A stretch of 64,000 nt of DNA from Acinetobacter nectaris CIP 110549 (GCF_000488215.1 NZ_KI530737.1:1-64000), one strand, 5' to 3'. Counted from the first letter of the stretch, positions 9,093 through 21,265 are shown. Numbers and translations are program-made. Notes: generated by a model from the sequence alone, not told the origin.

Positions 9093-9638
9093 ATGACACA
9101 ATCAATCTATAATATTCCGTTAAAAACAATTAAAGGCTCTGAGACTAATCTTGAAAAATATAAAGGAAAGGTTTTAATTATTGTTAATACTGCTTCTAAA
9201 TGTGGGCTTACGCCACAATATGAAGGCTTAGAAAAGTTATATGAACAAAATAAAGAAAAAGATTTTGAGATTTTGGGCTTTCCTGCAAATAATTTCATGG
9301 AGCAAGAGCCTGCTTCTGATGAGGAAATTGAACAATTTTGTTCGATTAACTATCAAGTAAGTTTTCCATTATTCTCAAAAATTTCTGTAGCAGGTGAGAA
9401 TAAACACCCACTATATAATTATCTTATTGAAGCTGAGCCACAACGTATAGGCGGTAAAGAGTTTGAGGAAAAATTACATAGCTTTAATATTACAACAAAC
9501 CCTGTACCAGAAGTTTTATGGAACTTTGAGAAATTTATTATAGGTAAAGATGGTAAGGTTGCAGCACGCTTTTCACCAGATACCACTGCAGATAATCCAG
9601 AACTACTAAAAGTACTAGAAACCGAACTTGCTAAGTAG
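9093..9638 (+). CDS. Glutathione peroxidase family protein (BtuE-like)
   Basis: Predicted thiol peroxidase of 181 residues that reduces hydrogen peroxide or lipid peroxides, probably with thioredoxin or glutathione. Seen motifs are VNTASKCGLTPQY with the peroxidatic Cys37 (Cys form, not selenocysteine), the signature LGFPANNFMEQEPA, and WNFEKFIIGKDGKV near the C terminus. No signal peptide, so cytoplasmic. The start has TAGGA nine bases upstream. It follows the AraC gene in the same direction with a 56-base gap and ends at a hairpin shared with the convergent mutarotase gene. Confidence 0.93.
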   Translation: MTQSIYNIPLKTIKGSETNLEKYKGKVLIIVNTASKCGLTPQYEGLEKLYEQNKEKDFEILGFPANNFMEQEPASDEEIEQFCSINYQVSFPLFSKISVAGENKHPLYNYLIEAEPQRIGGKEFEEKLHSFNITTNPVPEVLWNFEKFIIGKDGKVAARFSPDTTADNPELLKVLETELAK

Positions 9639-9650
9639 TTATAAATAAAC

Positions 9651-9681
9651 TACGTGTGGTGGATCTATGCCACTACACGTA
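9651..9681. terminator. Hairpin between convergent gpx and mutarotase genes
   Basis: 12-bp arms with one mismatch (TACGTGTGGTGG / CCACTACACGTA) around a 7-base loop. It overlaps the last codons and stop of the minus-strand mutarotase. There is no T tract on the plus side, so termination there is uncertain. Confidence 0.5.
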
Positions 9682-10524
9682 AATTGTTAAGTTAAATTTA
9701 TCTTTCTGATTTGGAGCTAGAGAGTTGATTGGTAAAACATTACCTGTCTCCACACATATAAACTCTTTCCATGCATCATCACGCATATCAGCTAAACGTC
9801 TAGATTTTTCTATCCATGGATTCCATACCACTGCACTATTTGTATTTGTTTGTACATAAGTGAACTCACTCAACTCTGAACGAATGACGAAATTCCCTTG
9901 TGTTTTTGGATAGATACGATCAATTTCACCATCTACAATAATATCTTCTACTTGTTGTATTTCACATTTATTCTGATTTAACTGATCAATATATTCTGCA
10001 TCTTGCAAGCCTTCTACCTTCGTTGAAAAAATATCCTCTACAGCAAAATAACTATGCCATGCAAATGCATAATCAAATGATTTATCACTTCTATTTTCTA
10101 ATTCGAACTCTACACTTAAACTTTGACCACAGTGAATGGTTTGTATAAGTGAAAATTCGAATGGCCAAATCTCTATCGTTTCTTCATTATCTACGAGCTC
10201 AAAGCTAAGATCATGACCATCTTCACTTTCAATAACTTCTTTAAATTCCCATAAAATATTTCTAGCAAAACCATGAGATGGATGACTATCGCTAATATGA
10301 CTTTTACCAAACCATGGAAAGCATAAAGGAATTCCTCCACGAATTGCTTTATTTGACTGATACTTGTTTAAATCAGATAACCATAACTTTTCAGATAAAC
10401 CATTTTTTGTTTTTAACTTGTAAGAAAGTACCTGTGCCCCTTGAAAAGAAATAACGGCCTCACAAAAATGATTCTCTATTTTTAGAGTATCTAATGAACC
10501 AATTTTTTGACTTTTTATATTCAT
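9673..10524 (-). CDS. D-hexose-6-phosphate mutarotase (YeaD/aldose-1-epimerase family)
   Basis: Interconverts alpha and beta anomers of glucose-6-phosphate or similar sugar phosphates. The 283-residue protein has the galactose-mutarotase-like fold signatures: GGIPLCFPWFG near residue 63, SHPSHGFARNILWEF near 78-92, and AFAWHSYFAVED near 155. Length matches the YeaD family (about 290). It is cytoplasmic. It sits alone on the minus strand downstream of the ATP synthase operon, from which it is separated by a strong terminator. Confidence 0.9.
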   Translation of the reverse strand: MNIKSQKIGSLDTLKIENHFCEAVISFQGAQVLSYKLKTKNGLSEKLWLSDLNKYQSNKAIRGGIPLCFPWFGKSHISDSHPSHGFARNILWEFKEVIESEDGHDLSFELVDNEETIEIWPFEFSLIQTIHCGQSLSVEFELENRSDKSFDYAFAWHSYFAVEDIFSTKVEGLQDAEYIDQLNQNKCEIQQVEDIIVDGEIDRIYPKTQGNFVIRSELSEFTYVQTNTNSAVVWNPWIEKSRRLADMRDDAWKEFICVETGNVLPINSLAPNQKDKFNLTIYV

Positions 10525-10573
10525 ACGGCTTCAATAATTAGTTAAGTATATTTATCCATTATATGCTAAATAA

Positions 10574-10601
10574 AAAAAGCCACTCAAGTGAGTGGCTTTT
10601 T
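10574..10601 (-). terminator. Intrinsic terminator of the atp operon
   Basis: Palindrome with 13-bp arms (AAAAAGCCACTCA / TGAGTGGCTTTTT) immediately downstream of atpC, with T tract on the minus strand. Confidence 0.9.
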
Positions 10602-10613
10602 ATAAATCATCAA

Positions 10614-11033
10614 TTACATTGCACGATTTTTAATTTTACGAATCGTTTCAAGCTGCCCTGCAATCTCTGAAAGAGATGCTAACGCTGCTGCAGCATCTAG
10701 ATCACTCTTCTGATTTGCAAGCAATTGTTCAGCATTTTTACGTGCTTCTAAAATCGCTGCTTCATCTAAGTTCTCTGCACGAGTTGCAGTATCTGCAAGT
10801 ACAGTAACAACATGTGGTTGCACTTCTAAAACACCGCCAGATACATAGACGATTTCTTCTTGACCATTTTCCAAAATAACTCGGATTGGACCAGGTTGAA
10901 GTAAAGTAACAAGTGGCATATGGTTTGGCATAATACCCAACTCACCACCTGCACCTTTAGCAATCAGCATTGTTACTGCGCCAGAGTAAATTGACTCTTT
11001 TACACTTACAATATCACATTGCATAGTCGCCAT
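10614..11033 (-). CDS. atpC: ATP synthase F1 epsilon subunit
   Basis: Central-stalk subunit that links rotor to F1 and regulates ATP hydrolysis. The 139-residue product has the N-terminal beta-sandwich (MQCDIVSVKESIYSGAV, GELGIMPNHMPLVTLL) and the C-terminal two-helix region (EAAILEARKNAEQLL). Length is normal. It is the last gene of the operon, 17 bases after atpD, and followed by the terminator. Confidence 0.97.
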   Translation of the reverse strand: MATMQCDIVSVKESIYSGAVTMLIAKGAGGELGIMPNHMPLVTLLQPGPIRVILENGQEEIVYVSGGVLEVQPHVVTVLADTATRAENLDEAAILEARKNAEQLLANQKSDLDAAAALASLSEIAGQLETIRKIKNRAM

Positions 11034-11050
11034 GAGATTATCTCCTTAAA

Positions 11051-12460
<1,410 letters not shown>

Positions 12461-12476
12461 TCAAATTTCAATATTG

Positions 12477-13346
12477 TTAAACGGCAGCGGCACCACCAAC
12501 GATCTCAGAGATTTCCTGAGTAATCGCGGCTTGACGCAGCTTGTTATAAACGAGTTGTAGGTCTTTGATTAGCTGACCTGCATTGTCTGTTGCTGCTTTC
12601 ATTGCAACCATACGTGCAGACTGCTCACACGCAATGTTTTCAATTACGCCTTGATAAACCTTTGACTCGATATAGCGAACCAATAAACCATTTAACAGTA
12701 CTTCTGCATCTGGTTCATAGAGGTAGTCCCAACCATATTCACGGTCGAGATCTTCGCCTTCTTCTGCTTGAGCTAAAGGAACAAGTTGTTCAACTTTTGG
12801 CTTCTGTGTCATTGCGTTTACAAAACCGTTAGATACAAGATAAACGCGATCTAGTTCGCCTTTATCGAATGCATCTAGCATGACTTGTACTGAGCCAGAA
12901 AGTTGCTCAAGTTCTGGTGCATCGCCAAGTTGTGTCGTTGCCCCAACCACTTTACCGCCGTAGTTTTTAAAAAACGAAACCGCTTTTTGACCAATTAAAG
13001 CAAATTGAACTTCAATTGATTGCTCTTGCTGTTGTTGCACATGCTGAACAACTTTTTTGAACAAGTTAATGTTCAAACCACCTGCTAGACCACGATCTGA
13101 AGAAACAACGATGTAACCAACGCGTTTTACAGGACGATCTACCATATAACGGTGTTTGTATTCAGGATTTGCTTGTACTAAGTGAGCAATAACACGGTGC
13201 ATATTTTCGGCATACGGACGGCCTACAGCCATACGCTCTTGCGCACGACGCATTTTAGAAGCAGCCACCATTTGCATTGCACGCGTAATTTTTTGCGTGT
13301 TTTTAATGCTGGCTACTTTGGCGCGAATTTCTTTTAAATTTGCCAT
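12477..13346 (-). CDS. atpG: ATP synthase F1 gamma subunit
   Basis: Rotor shaft inside the alpha3beta3 ring. The 289-residue protein starts [20 protein letters not shown] and has the conserved [18 protein letters not shown] and the C-terminal helix [18 protein letters not shown]. Both coiled-coil ends are present and the length is typical of gammaproteobacterial gamma. It lies between atpA and atpD. Confidence 0.98.
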   Translation of the reverse strand: MANLKEIRAKVASIKNTQKITRAMQMVAASKMRRAQERMAVGRPYAENMHRVIAHLVQANPEYKHRYMVDRPVKRVGYIVVSSDRGLAGGLNINLFKKVVQHVQQQQEQSIEVQFALIGQKAVSFFKNYGGKVVGATTQLGDAPELEQLSGSVQVMLDAFDKGELDRVYLVSNGFVNAMTQKPKVEQLVPLAQAEEGEDLDREYGWDYLYEPDAEVLLNGLLVRYIESKVYQGVIENIACEQSARMVAMKAATDNAGQLIKDLQLVYNKLRQAAITQEISEIVGGAAAV

Positions 13347-13433
13347 ACGCTTAACCTAGTCGTCGAAAGCTCAATGAAGAGCCTTCGAAGGGTGATCCGT
13401 GAACCAAACTTAAATTTAAGCTCATGCTAAAAA

Positions 13434-14978
13434 TTAGTAAGTTTGAGTCGCTTTGAAGTTCTCTACACCTGCTTTAATTGCAGCTTCGATGTCTTTGTCA
13501 TATTTACCAGTTTCATCGATTTGCTTCATTAAATCAGCATGTTCTGAACGGAAATATGCAATTAATGCGATATCAAAGTCTACAATCTTGCTTACTTCTA
13601 CGTCAGTCATATAACCTTCGTTTGAAGCATAGATAGAGATTGCTTGGTCTGCGATAGAATATGGAGCATATTGTTTTTGCTTCATTAATTCAGTTACACG
13701 CTGACCATGCTCAAGCTGTTTACGCGTTGCTTCGTCAAGATCTGAAGCGAACTGAGCAAATGCTGCAAGTTCACGATATTGAGCAAGTGCTGTACGAATA
13801 CCACCAGAAAGTTTCTTAATGATTTTCGTTTGCGCAGAACCACCAACACGAGATACTGAAATACCAGCGTTTACAGCAGGACGAATACCCGCGTTAAACA
13901 ATGATGTTTCTAAGAAGATCTGACCATCAGTAATCGAAATTACGTTTGTTGGTACGAATGCAGATACGTCACCCGCTTGAGTTTCAATAATTGGTAAAGC
14001 AGTTAATGAACCAGTTTGGCCTTTAACTTCACCTTTAGTGAATTGCTCAACATAGTCTGCAGATACGCGAGAAGCGCGCTCAAGAAGACGTGAGTGAAGA
14101 TAGAATACATCACCTGGGTATGCTTCACGACCTGGTGGACGACGAAGTAATAATGAAATCTGACGGTAAGCAACTGCTTGCTTAGACAAATCATCATAAA
14201 CAATCAGTGCATCTTCACCACGGTCACGGAAGTATTCGCCCATTGTACAACCACCGTAAGGTGCGAGGTACTGCATTGCTGCTGGGTCTGCTGCTGCTGC
14301 TGCAACAACAGTTGTATATTCCATTGCACCAGTTTCTTCTAGCTTACGTACAACGTTTGCAATTGTTGATTGTTTTTGACCAACAGCAACATAGATACAT
14401 TTAATACCAGAATTTTTCTGAGCGATGATCGCATCGATCGCCATTGCTGTTTTACCAGTTTGACGGTCACCAATAATCAATTCACGTTGACCACGACCAA
14501 CAGGGATCATGGTATCAACTGATTTATAACCAGTTTGAACAGGTTGATCTACGCTTTGACGCCAAATAACGCCTGGTGCTACTTTTTCAACAGCATCAGT
14601 TAATTTCGCGTTAAGAGGGCCTTTACCATCAATTGGATTACCCAAAGCATCTACAACACGACCTAGAAGTTCAGGACCAACTGGAACTTCTAATACACGG
14701 CCTGTGCAACGTGCTTTTTGTCCTTCTTGAAGACCTAAGTAGTTACCTAAGACAACGGCACCCACTGAATCCTGTTCTAGGTTCAGTGCCATACCAAATA
14801 AGCCGCCGTCAAATTCGATCATTTCACCGTACATTGCATCAGCAAGACCGTGAATACGCACGATACCGTCGGACACCATAACAATGGTGCCTTCGTTTTT
14901 AGCGGTTGCGCTGGTGTCCAGATCGCTGATACGCTGTTTAATGAGCGCACTGATCTCGGATGGATTCAGTTGTTGCAT
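13434..14978 (-). CDS. atpA: ATP synthase F1 alpha subunit
   Basis: Non-catalytic nucleotide-binding subunit of F1. The start is set at 14978 ([22 protein letters not shown] upstream), five codons inside the longest frame, giving the usual 514 residues. The P-loop GDRQTGKT is at 170-177; the C-terminal helical domain is complete. It lies between atpH and atpG with normal spacing. Confidence 0.97.
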   Translation of the reverse strand: MQQLNPSEISALIKQRISDLDTSATAKNEGTIVMVSDGIVRIHGLADAMYGEMIEFDGGLFGMALNLEQDSVGAVVLGNYLGLQEGQKARCTGRVLEVPVGPELLGRVVDALGNPIDGKGPLNAKLTDAVEKVAPGVIWRQSVDQPVQTGYKSVDTMIPVGRGQRELIIGDRQTGKTAMAIDAIIAQKNSGIKCIYVAVGQKQSTIANVVRKLEETGAMEYTTVVAAAAADPAAMQYLAPYGGCTMGEYFRDRGEDALIVYDDLSKQAVAYRQISLLLRRPPGREAYPGDVFYLHSRLLERASRVSADYVEQFTKGEVKGQTGSLTALPIIETQAGDVSAFVPTNVISITDGQIFLETSLFNAGIRPAVNAGISVSRVGGSAQTKIIKKLSGGIRTALAQYRELAAFAQFASDLDEATRKQLEHGQRVTELMKQKQYAPYSIADQAISIYASNEGYMTDVEVSKIVDFDIALIAYFRSEHADLMKQIDETGKYDKDIEAAIKAGVENFKATQTY

Positions 14979-15020
14979 TGCGCTATTCCTCAATCTTTTA
15001 TTAGTTCAGTCTTATTGCGG

Positions 15021-15557
15021 TTAAGCAAGAAGACGAGTCCGCATTTTTTCAAGCTTGCTAAGCGCAGAATCATCTATCACTTGATCGCCTGCATGAATCA
15101 CAATACCTGCAATTAACGCAGGGTTAACTTCAACTGATACTTGAACAGTTGCATTAAAACGCTTTACTAAAGCTTGCGTAATTAACTGCTCTTGTACCGC
15201 TGTCAGTGGAAATGCCGATTCGATTACGACATTTACTGTATTGTTATTTTGTGATTTTAGCTCTTCATATTCAGCCGCAACTTCAGGCAATAATGACAAA
15301 CGGTCATTTTCAGCCAGAAGTACGATAAAGTTCGATAGTGCTTCTGACTGTTGCTCACCTAATACTTGCGTAAAAAGCTTCACCTTCTCTTTTGGAGAAA
15401 GTTCAGGGCGATTTAAATAAGCGGAAAATGCTTCATCTTGCACCGCAGCACTGAGCAGTTGTAATGCATTAGACCAAGTGTCAGTTGCACCTTGCTCAGA
15501 AGCATAAGCAAATGCTGCTTTAGCGTACGGGCGTGCCAACGTCAAGAGTTCAGCCAT
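15021..15557 (-). CDS. atpH: ATP synthase F1 delta subunit
   Basis: Peripheral-stalk subunit that joins subunit b to the top of F1. The 178-residue protein begins [19 protein letters not shown] and ends with the C-terminal domain [21 protein letters not shown], both family hallmarks. It lies 12 bases after atpF and 42 bases before atpA. Confidence 0.97.
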   Translation of the reverse strand: MAELLTLARPYAKAAFAYASEQGATDTWSNALQLLSAAVQDEAFSAYLNRPELSPKEKVKLFTQVLGEQQSEALSNFIVLLAENDRLSLLPEVAAEYEELKSQNNNTVNVVIESAFPLTAVQEQLITQALVKRFNATVQVSVEVNPALIAGIVIHAGDQVIDDSALSKLEKMRTRLLA

Positions 15558-15569
15558 ATTTCGCCTCTC

Positions 15570-16040
15570 TTATAGTTTCGCAGCCAGCTGAGTCAGCATG
15601 GCATTGTGGGCTTCTGCATCAACTTCTTGGCTAAGAATTTTTTCTGCACCATCTACCGCTAACGCAGCAACTTGTTGACGTAATACTTCACGAGCAGAGT
15701 TGATTTCTTGATCAACAGACTCTTGAGCTTGTTGACGCATGCGCTCACCTTCTGCCGCTGCTTGAGCACGTGCTTCCTCAATCATTTGCGCTGAACGACG
15801 ATTTGCCTGTTCAATCAATTGAGCCGCTTGTGCTTTTGCTGCATCTAGCTCATTTTTTACTTGCGTCTGAGCATCTGCAAGATCTGCTTTTGCTTTTTCA
15901 GCTGCATTTAAGCCATCAGCGATACGACGCTGACGCTCACTAATCGCATTGATTAGTGGTGGCCAAACGAATTTCATGCAAAATGCGACAAATACCGCAA
16001 ATGCAATCGCTTGACCAATCAATGTGAGGTTGATATTCAT
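15570..16040 (-). CDS. atpF: ATP synthase Fo subunit b
   Basis: Peripheral-stalk subunit anchored in the inner membrane. The 156-residue product (same length as E. coli b) has one N-terminal membrane helix ([22 protein letters not shown]) followed by a long Ala/Glu/Gln-rich coiled coil. The start [10 protein letters not shown] has the normal position after atpE. Confidence 0.97.
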   Translation of the reverse strand: MNINLTLIGQAIAFAVFVAFCMKFVWPPLINAISERQRRIADGLNAAEKAKADLADAQTQVKNELDAAKAQAAQLIEQANRRSAQMIEEARAQAAAEGERMRQQAQESVDQEINSAREVLRQQVAALAVDGAEKILSQEVDAEAHNAMLTQLAAKL

Positions 16041-16078
16041 TGCAATTCCTCAAACAAATAATTTCGGAATATAGCGAA

Positions 16079-17293
<1,215 letters not shown>

Positions 17294-17389
17294 TCACACC
17301 TGGTCAATGTCAATCATAAAAAGAGAAATGAATACCGCGTGCTGCTTGGCATCTCACGTCTCTATAATAATATTCAATTTTTGATTATT

Positions 17390-17791
17390 CTACACTCGTT
17401 TTTTGTGTTGTCTGGAAACCAAGATTGGTGCGACCCATGACATCGATTGAACAAGTATAAAACCACAGAACAATGCGACCGGCGACAGCGGTTTAACATT
17501 GCTTAATATCAAAAAAAATCCAACAATCATAATTGCAAACTTACCCATCATGCCTTTATACATGTTAGATAAAACTTGTCGAGAAGCGCGTGCGCCTGCG
17601 ACACGAAAGGATTGCCAAGAGAAATAACAGCTCGTTAACAAACAAACAAATGCACCAAGTGCAATGCTTTTTGCTGCTGTTAGGTCTTTAACAACCCATG
17701 CAATTAGAGCTAAAAGGGGCACCATTATTGCCTGTAGAGTAATCAAACCTTTTGCGAATCGACGATCTATCAGACGATTTACAGTAGCCAT
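17390..17791 (-). CDS. atpI: ATP synthase assembly/accessory protein AtpI
   Basis: Small membrane protein (133 residues, four hydrophobic segments) at the head of the atp operon. AtpI is thought to help c-ring assembly or stability and, in some bacteria, Mg2+ supply; its sequence is weakly conserved and the assignment rests partly on position. Features seen are an N-terminal basic stretch (NRLIDRRFAKGL) and the conserved membrane segment with SYFSWQSFRVAGARAS. It is followed after about 100 bases by atpB. Confidence 0.85.
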   Translation of the reverse strand: MATVNRLIDRRFAKGLITLQAIMVPLLALIAWVVKDLTAAKSIALGAFVCLLTSCYFSWQSFRVAGARASRQVLSNMYKGMMGKFAIMIVGFFLILSNVKPLSPVALFCGFILVQSMSWVAPILVSRQHKKRV

Positions 17792-17854
17792 GAATACTCA
17801 TTCACCATATTAATGCTTGACACGTTTAACTCACGATCATTTTTAATCGAAGGC

Positions 17855-17883
17855 ATTATAGATGCCCCCCCCTAAACATGCAA
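17855..17883 (-). promoter_or_regulatory. Candidate atp operon promoter with a G8 tract in its spacer
   Basis: On the minus strand TTGCAT (17883-17878) and a perfect TATAAT (17860-17855) are separated by exactly 17 bases. Eight of those bases are a G homopolymer (C at 17865-17872 on the plus strand). The start of transcription would lie about 57 bases before atpI. The -10 is strong and the -35 is moderate (3 of 6). Confidence 0.55.
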
Positions 17884-17963
17884 TCGTTTCCGAGCTTTCA
17901 GGGCACCTTTTTAGTAAAAACTGAAGTTTTTTTAATTTACCATTAAGTTAAACGCGCTCTAGA

Positions 17964-18806
17964 TTAGTTGCGCGAACTTTGTACACAATCTTGTACTTTG
18001 GTCGCAAGGTCACGCCAAGCAGGAATAAACTGAGTTTCACCCGCTAAACTTTCTTCTACAGGTTGAAATTGAATTGGTTGTAGCTTTTGATATTGATTAC
18101 TACTTGCCTCACCTTCAGCAAGTAAACACATACGGTGGTATGGACGATGGTCATTTAAATATTTAATTTGAGAAACAGTTGGCGGCACATGAGGATCAGG
18201 TGTAAGTACACCCGCAATTTCTAAATTTAATGAACGCTCTAAATAATGATAGGCATCATGATATGTCCAATACTGCGCAGGGACTTTATAGCGACCAAAC
18301 TTATGTGTTTCTGCATAGAGGCGTTTTGAAAAATCACGTGCATTTGCCCAATATTGATCTTTATGCTCAGGATGTTGTTTCGATCTTAACGCTGCAATGA
18401 AAAATGCAATGCGTACAGCATTATTCGGCTCTAGCCACACATGTGTATCTACAGCATTAGGTATAGGTTGCCCTTTTAAGTCACGTAGAGGTAATACCTG
18501 AAGCACACCTGAGTTTAATAACGATACAGCATTTGGGTTATTAGACAGTAGTTTATCTAAAGGTGCTTCATGTGCCTTACCCAACCAAATGACAAGCTCT
18601 GCATCTTGAATCGCTTTACGGTTTTCTGGTGTAAGTTGAATATCATGCCCAGACTGATTACCTAAAAGCAGTTCAGGTTGCTCTACTCCTTTGGTAACTT
18701 CTTCAGCAATTAAATACAATGGATGTATAGACACTACAAGTCCTTTTGCCCATAGCATACTGCTACACAAACAGAGTGCTGTAATCGCTATTAAACGTTT
18801 CATCAT
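17964..18806 (-). CDS. znuA: Zinc ABC transporter periplasmic binding protein ZnuA
   Basis: Captures Zn2+ in the periplasm for ZnuBC. The 280-residue product has a signal peptide (LIAITALCLCSSMLWAKG) and the cluster A-I metal-binding pattern: SIHPLYLIAEEV, the His of NQSGHDIQLTPEN, DTHVWLEPNNAV, and TYHDAYHYLE near the middle. The His-rich loop seen in some ZnuA proteins is very short here. It is transcribed away from zur-znuC-znuB, with two Zur-like boxes in the shared promoter region, as expected for zinc-starvation control. Confidence 0.94.
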   Translation of the reverse strand: MMKRLIAITALCLCSSMLWAKGLVVSIHPLYLIAEEVTKGVEQPELLLGNQSGHDIQLTPENRKAIQDAELVIWLGKAHEAPLDKLLSNNPNAVSLLNSGVLQVLPLRDLKGQPIPNAVDTHVWLEPNNAVRIAFFIAALRSKQHPEHKDQYWANARDFSKRLYAETHKFGRYKVPAQYWTYHDAYHYLERSLNLEIAGVLTPDPHVPPTVSQIKYLNDHRPYHRMCLLAEGEASSNQYQKLQPIQFQPVEESLAGETQFIPAWRDLATKVQDCVQSSRN

Positions 18807-18833
18807 TTGAATTTTCTCTGTAATTAATAAAAG

Positions 18834-18867
18834 TGTTATAATATAACAACAACCGTTATACTATAAC
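18834..18867. promoter_or_regulatory. Two Zur-like operator palindromes
   Basis: TGTTATAATATAACA (18834-18848) and GTTATACTATAAC (18855-18867) are both perfect palindromes around one central base. They lie in the znuA/zur divergent promoter region. The sequence agrees with the GTTATA-n-TATAAC type of Zur box known from gammaproteobacteria including Acinetobacter. Confidence 0.85.
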
Positions 18868-18938
18868 ATTAAGAAGAAACATGCTAAAATATTTGATTGC
18901 ATTCTTGCAGCTAAATTTTTATTTTAGGTGGTATATTT

Positions 18939-19430
18939 ATGGCTTCATGCACACATTCACATGATAATTCAGTTCATGGCGTTCATGATCATGGAGACTT
19001 AACTACACGCTTAGAAGATGCAGAAAACTTATGTGCCGCACAAAATGCACGTCTTACACCTTTACGTAAAGAAGTACTTCACCTAATTTTAAAAGCGACT
19101 GGACCTATTGGTGCTTACGATATACTGGCACAAATAAAAAACACGTCAGATAAACCTGCTGCGCCACCAACGGTATACCGTAGCTTAGATTTTTTACTCG
19201 ATATGGGTTTAATTCATCGACTAAGTTCAATTAATGCATTTATTCCTTGCTGCCATCCAAGAGAGGGACATCAAGCTGCTTTCTTAATTTGCTCGAGCTG
19301 TAAATCTGTCAAAGAAGCCTCTGCAGACAATGTTTTAAATCAGCTTTCAACACTCGCTGCATCAGATGATTTCAATATTCATCATACAACGATCGAAATC
19401 TCTGGGAAGTGTCAGCAGTGCAGTCAGTAA
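18939..19430 (+). CDS. zur: Zinc uptake regulator Zur (Fur family)
   Basis: Zn-responsive repressor. The 163-residue protein has a winged helix (ARLTPLRKEVLHLILKA, TVYRSLDFLLDMGLI) and a dimerisation region with Zn site EGHQAAFLICSSC and the structural Cys pairs CSSC and CQQC. Its first 20 residues are unusually His-rich (HSH, HGVHDHGD), possibly an extra Zn-sensing or buffering tail. AGGTGG precedes the start. Its 3' end overlaps znuC by 22 bases, so the two are translationally linked. Confidence 0.94.
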   Translation: MASCTHSHDNSVHGVHDHGDLTTRLEDAENLCAAQNARLTPLRKEVLHLILKATGPIGAYDILAQIKNTSDKPAAPPTVYRSLDFLLDMGLIHRLSSINAFIPCCHPREGHQAAFLICSSCKSVKEASADNVLNQLSTLAASDDFNIHHTTIEISGKCQQCSQ

Positions 19431-20197
19431 CTACTCCCCTACTCCTTTCATTAAAGCAAATTAATGTCAAAATTGACGATCGCGATATTCTAAAGCAGAT
19501 CGATTTTGATTTACATAAAAATGAAATTGTAACTTTAATTGGGCCTAATGGCGCAGGAAAGTCGACACTTATTAAAGTATTACTCGGTATACTTAAACCC
19601 AATAGTGGAAAAATTTCTCAGACAACAAAATTAAAGTTTTCTTATGTTCCACAAAAGTTTAATCCTTCTCACAGTTTACCTTTACGCGTTAAAGATTTAC
19701 TTGCCTTAGAACTTTGTGATGCTGAAACTAAAAAACAGATTATTGAAGAAACAGGAATTCTAAGACTTCAAGAATCAAAAGTACAACAGCTCTCTGGCGG
19801 GGAACGTCAACGTGTTTTACTTGCACGTGCATTACTTAGAAAACCTGACGTACTTGTTCTAGATGAACCCATGCAAGGTTTAGACATTCAGTCTGAAGCC
19901 GAACTCTATGAGTATGTACGTAATGTACCTGAACGATATCAATGCGCCGTACTCATGGTTTCTCATGATTTACAATGGGTTATGCAAGGTACAAACCGTG
20001 TTGTTTGTCTAAATAAGCATATTTGTTGTAGTGGGTTACCTGAAAATGTACAACAACACCCTGAATATCAAGCTATTTTCGGTACTCAACGAGCACTTTA
20101 CCATCATCATCATGACCACTGCGCCCATGGTGATATACCAACGACAACCTGTGAACATGAAGATCATCCCCATATTCACCCAGAGCCGGAAGTCTAA
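19409..20197 (+). CDS. znuC: Zinc ABC transporter ATPase ZnuC
   Basis: ATP-binding subunit of the ZnuABC importer. The 262-residue protein has Walker A GPNGAGKST, the signature LSGGERQR, Walker B VLVLDEP, and the switch His in LMVSHDLQW. The C-terminal tail is rich in His, Cys and acidic residues (HHHHDHCAHGD, CEHEDHPHIH), typical of ZnuC. The start is a GTG at 19409 inside the end of zur; a second GTG four codons downstream (19418) is also possible. znuB follows after three bases. Confidence 0.94.
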   Translation: MSAVQSVTTPLLLSLKQINVKIDDRDILKQIDFDLHKNEIVTLIGPNGAGKSTLIKVLLGILKPNSGKISQTTKLKFSYVPQKFNPSHSLPLRVKDLLALELCDAETKKQIIEETGILRLQESKVQQLSGGERQRVLLARALLRKPDVLVLDEPMQGLDIQSEAELYEYVRNVPERYQCAVLMVSHDLQWVMQGTNRVVCLNKHICCSGLPENVQQHPEYQAIFGTQRALYHHHHDHCAHGDIPTTTCEHEDHPHIHPEPEV

Positions 20198-20200
20198 CGC

Positions 20201-21004
20201 ATGATGGAATGGTTACAGCTTTTACTCCCTGCATGGGCGATGGGCTTTTTACTTATATTTCTAACCGCACCACTTGGCTGTCTTATGCTTTGGCGACGCA
20301 TGTCGTTTTTTGCAGATACAATGGCACATGGCACACTACTTGGTGTAGCCGTCGCAGGTATTTTTCAGCTTCCACTTTGGATTGGTGTTTCCTTACTTGC
20401 TTTTTTACTTGTTGCCTTACTTTGGGTATTGCACGACAAGCGATTACCTAATGATGCACTGCTTGCTTTATGTTCAGCAACACTACTTTGTAGCGGCCTA
20501 CTACTTATTCAGCAACTACCTGCTCTGCGACCAGAGCTGTTAAGTTACCTATTTGGTGATTTACTTACAATTAGTTGGTCTGAACTCCCGCTATTTGGTC
20601 TGATTATTTTAATTGCCATTACTATCTTACGCTTTTTCTGGACAGCGCAAATTCAAATTGCAATTGATCCTGACATTGCAATGAGTGAAGGAATTAATGC
20701 AAATAAACAACGCCTTGTCTTTATGGTGCTTCTTGCAATATTTACCGTACTTGCTCTACGTGCTGTTGGCTCACTGCTTATGGGTGCATTACTTGTCATT
20801 CCACCACTTACCGCCCGTTTAATTGCTCACTCTCCCAAACAAATGGTGATTCTTGCATTTATTTTAGGACAAATTGCTCTTGCGATTGGCTTATGGTCGA
20901 GTGCATTACTCAATATCGCAACAGGATTAAGCATTGTACTTACCATGTCTCTGTTGTTTTGCTTTGTATTTGGCTTTCAGAAAATGAAACACCTCTTTGC
21001 TTAG
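20201..21004 (+). CDS. znuB: Zinc ABC transporter permease ZnuB
   Basis: Inner-membrane channel of the zinc importer. The 267-residue protein has seven to eight hydrophobic segments and the family motifs RRMSFFADTMAHGTLLGVAVA and VGSLLMGALLVIPPLTARL. Starts MMEWLQLL; either Met is possible. It ends at a strong terminator. Confidence 0.94.
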   Translation: MMEWLQLLLPAWAMGFLLIFLTAPLGCLMLWRRMSFFADTMAHGTLLGVAVAGIFQLPLWIGVSLLAFLLVALLWVLHDKRLPNDALLALCSATLLCSGLLLIQQLPALRPELLSYLFGDLLTISWSELPLFGLIILIAITILRFFWTAQIQIAIDPDIAMSEGINANKQRLVFMVLLAIFTVLALRAVGSLLMGALLVIPPLTARLIAHSPKQMVILAFILGQIALAIGLWSSALLNIATGLSIVLTMSLLFCFVFGFQKMKHLFA

Positions 21005-21012
21005 CGCTTAAC

Positions 21013-21041
21013 AGAAAACCCCTTATAAAAAGGGGTTTTCT
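21013..21041. terminator. Bidirectional terminator between znuB and a convergent small gene
   Basis: 12-bp perfect stem (AGAAAACCCCTT / AAGGGGTTTTCT) with a 5-base loop. It overlaps the last six codons and stop of the convergent minus-strand gene. Confidence 0.85.
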
Positions 21042-21265
21042 ATTTCTTTAGCATCTTCAATTTTTATTTTTTCGGGTAAATCTTTTTCTTTCTCAAGTGT
21101 TGCAACTAGCTCATTTAATAAACTCTGCAATACTTTTGCAGCTTTCAGCCCATCTTGATCTTTTGTAAGCTGTAAGTTGCCATAAATATTTACACGATCT
21201 GAGCCATTTTCTAATGTTAGATCATAAATTGATGATGACTCATCACTTTCAAACGGTTTAAACAT
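21023..21265 (-). CDS. Small conserved-looking protein of unknown function (80 aa)
   Basis: Not recognised. The start at 21265 (MFKPFESDESSS) is chosen because GAGGA lies eight bases upstream; the frame is open 11 codons further. The product is acidic overall, soluble, without signal peptide or membrane segment. It has a strand-like N-terminal half (YDLTLENGSDRVNIYGNLQL) and a helical C-terminal half (AAKVLQSLLNELVATLEKEK). The good ribosome site and regular codon use support a real gene. Its last codons (NPFL) are part of the shared terminator hairpin. It may form a unit with the upstream nuclease gene, 39 bases away. Confidence 0.7.
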   Translation of the reverse strand: MFKPFESDESSSIYDLTLENGSDRVNIYGNLQLTKDQDGLKAAKVLQSLLNELVATLEKEKDLPEKIKIEDAKEIENPFL

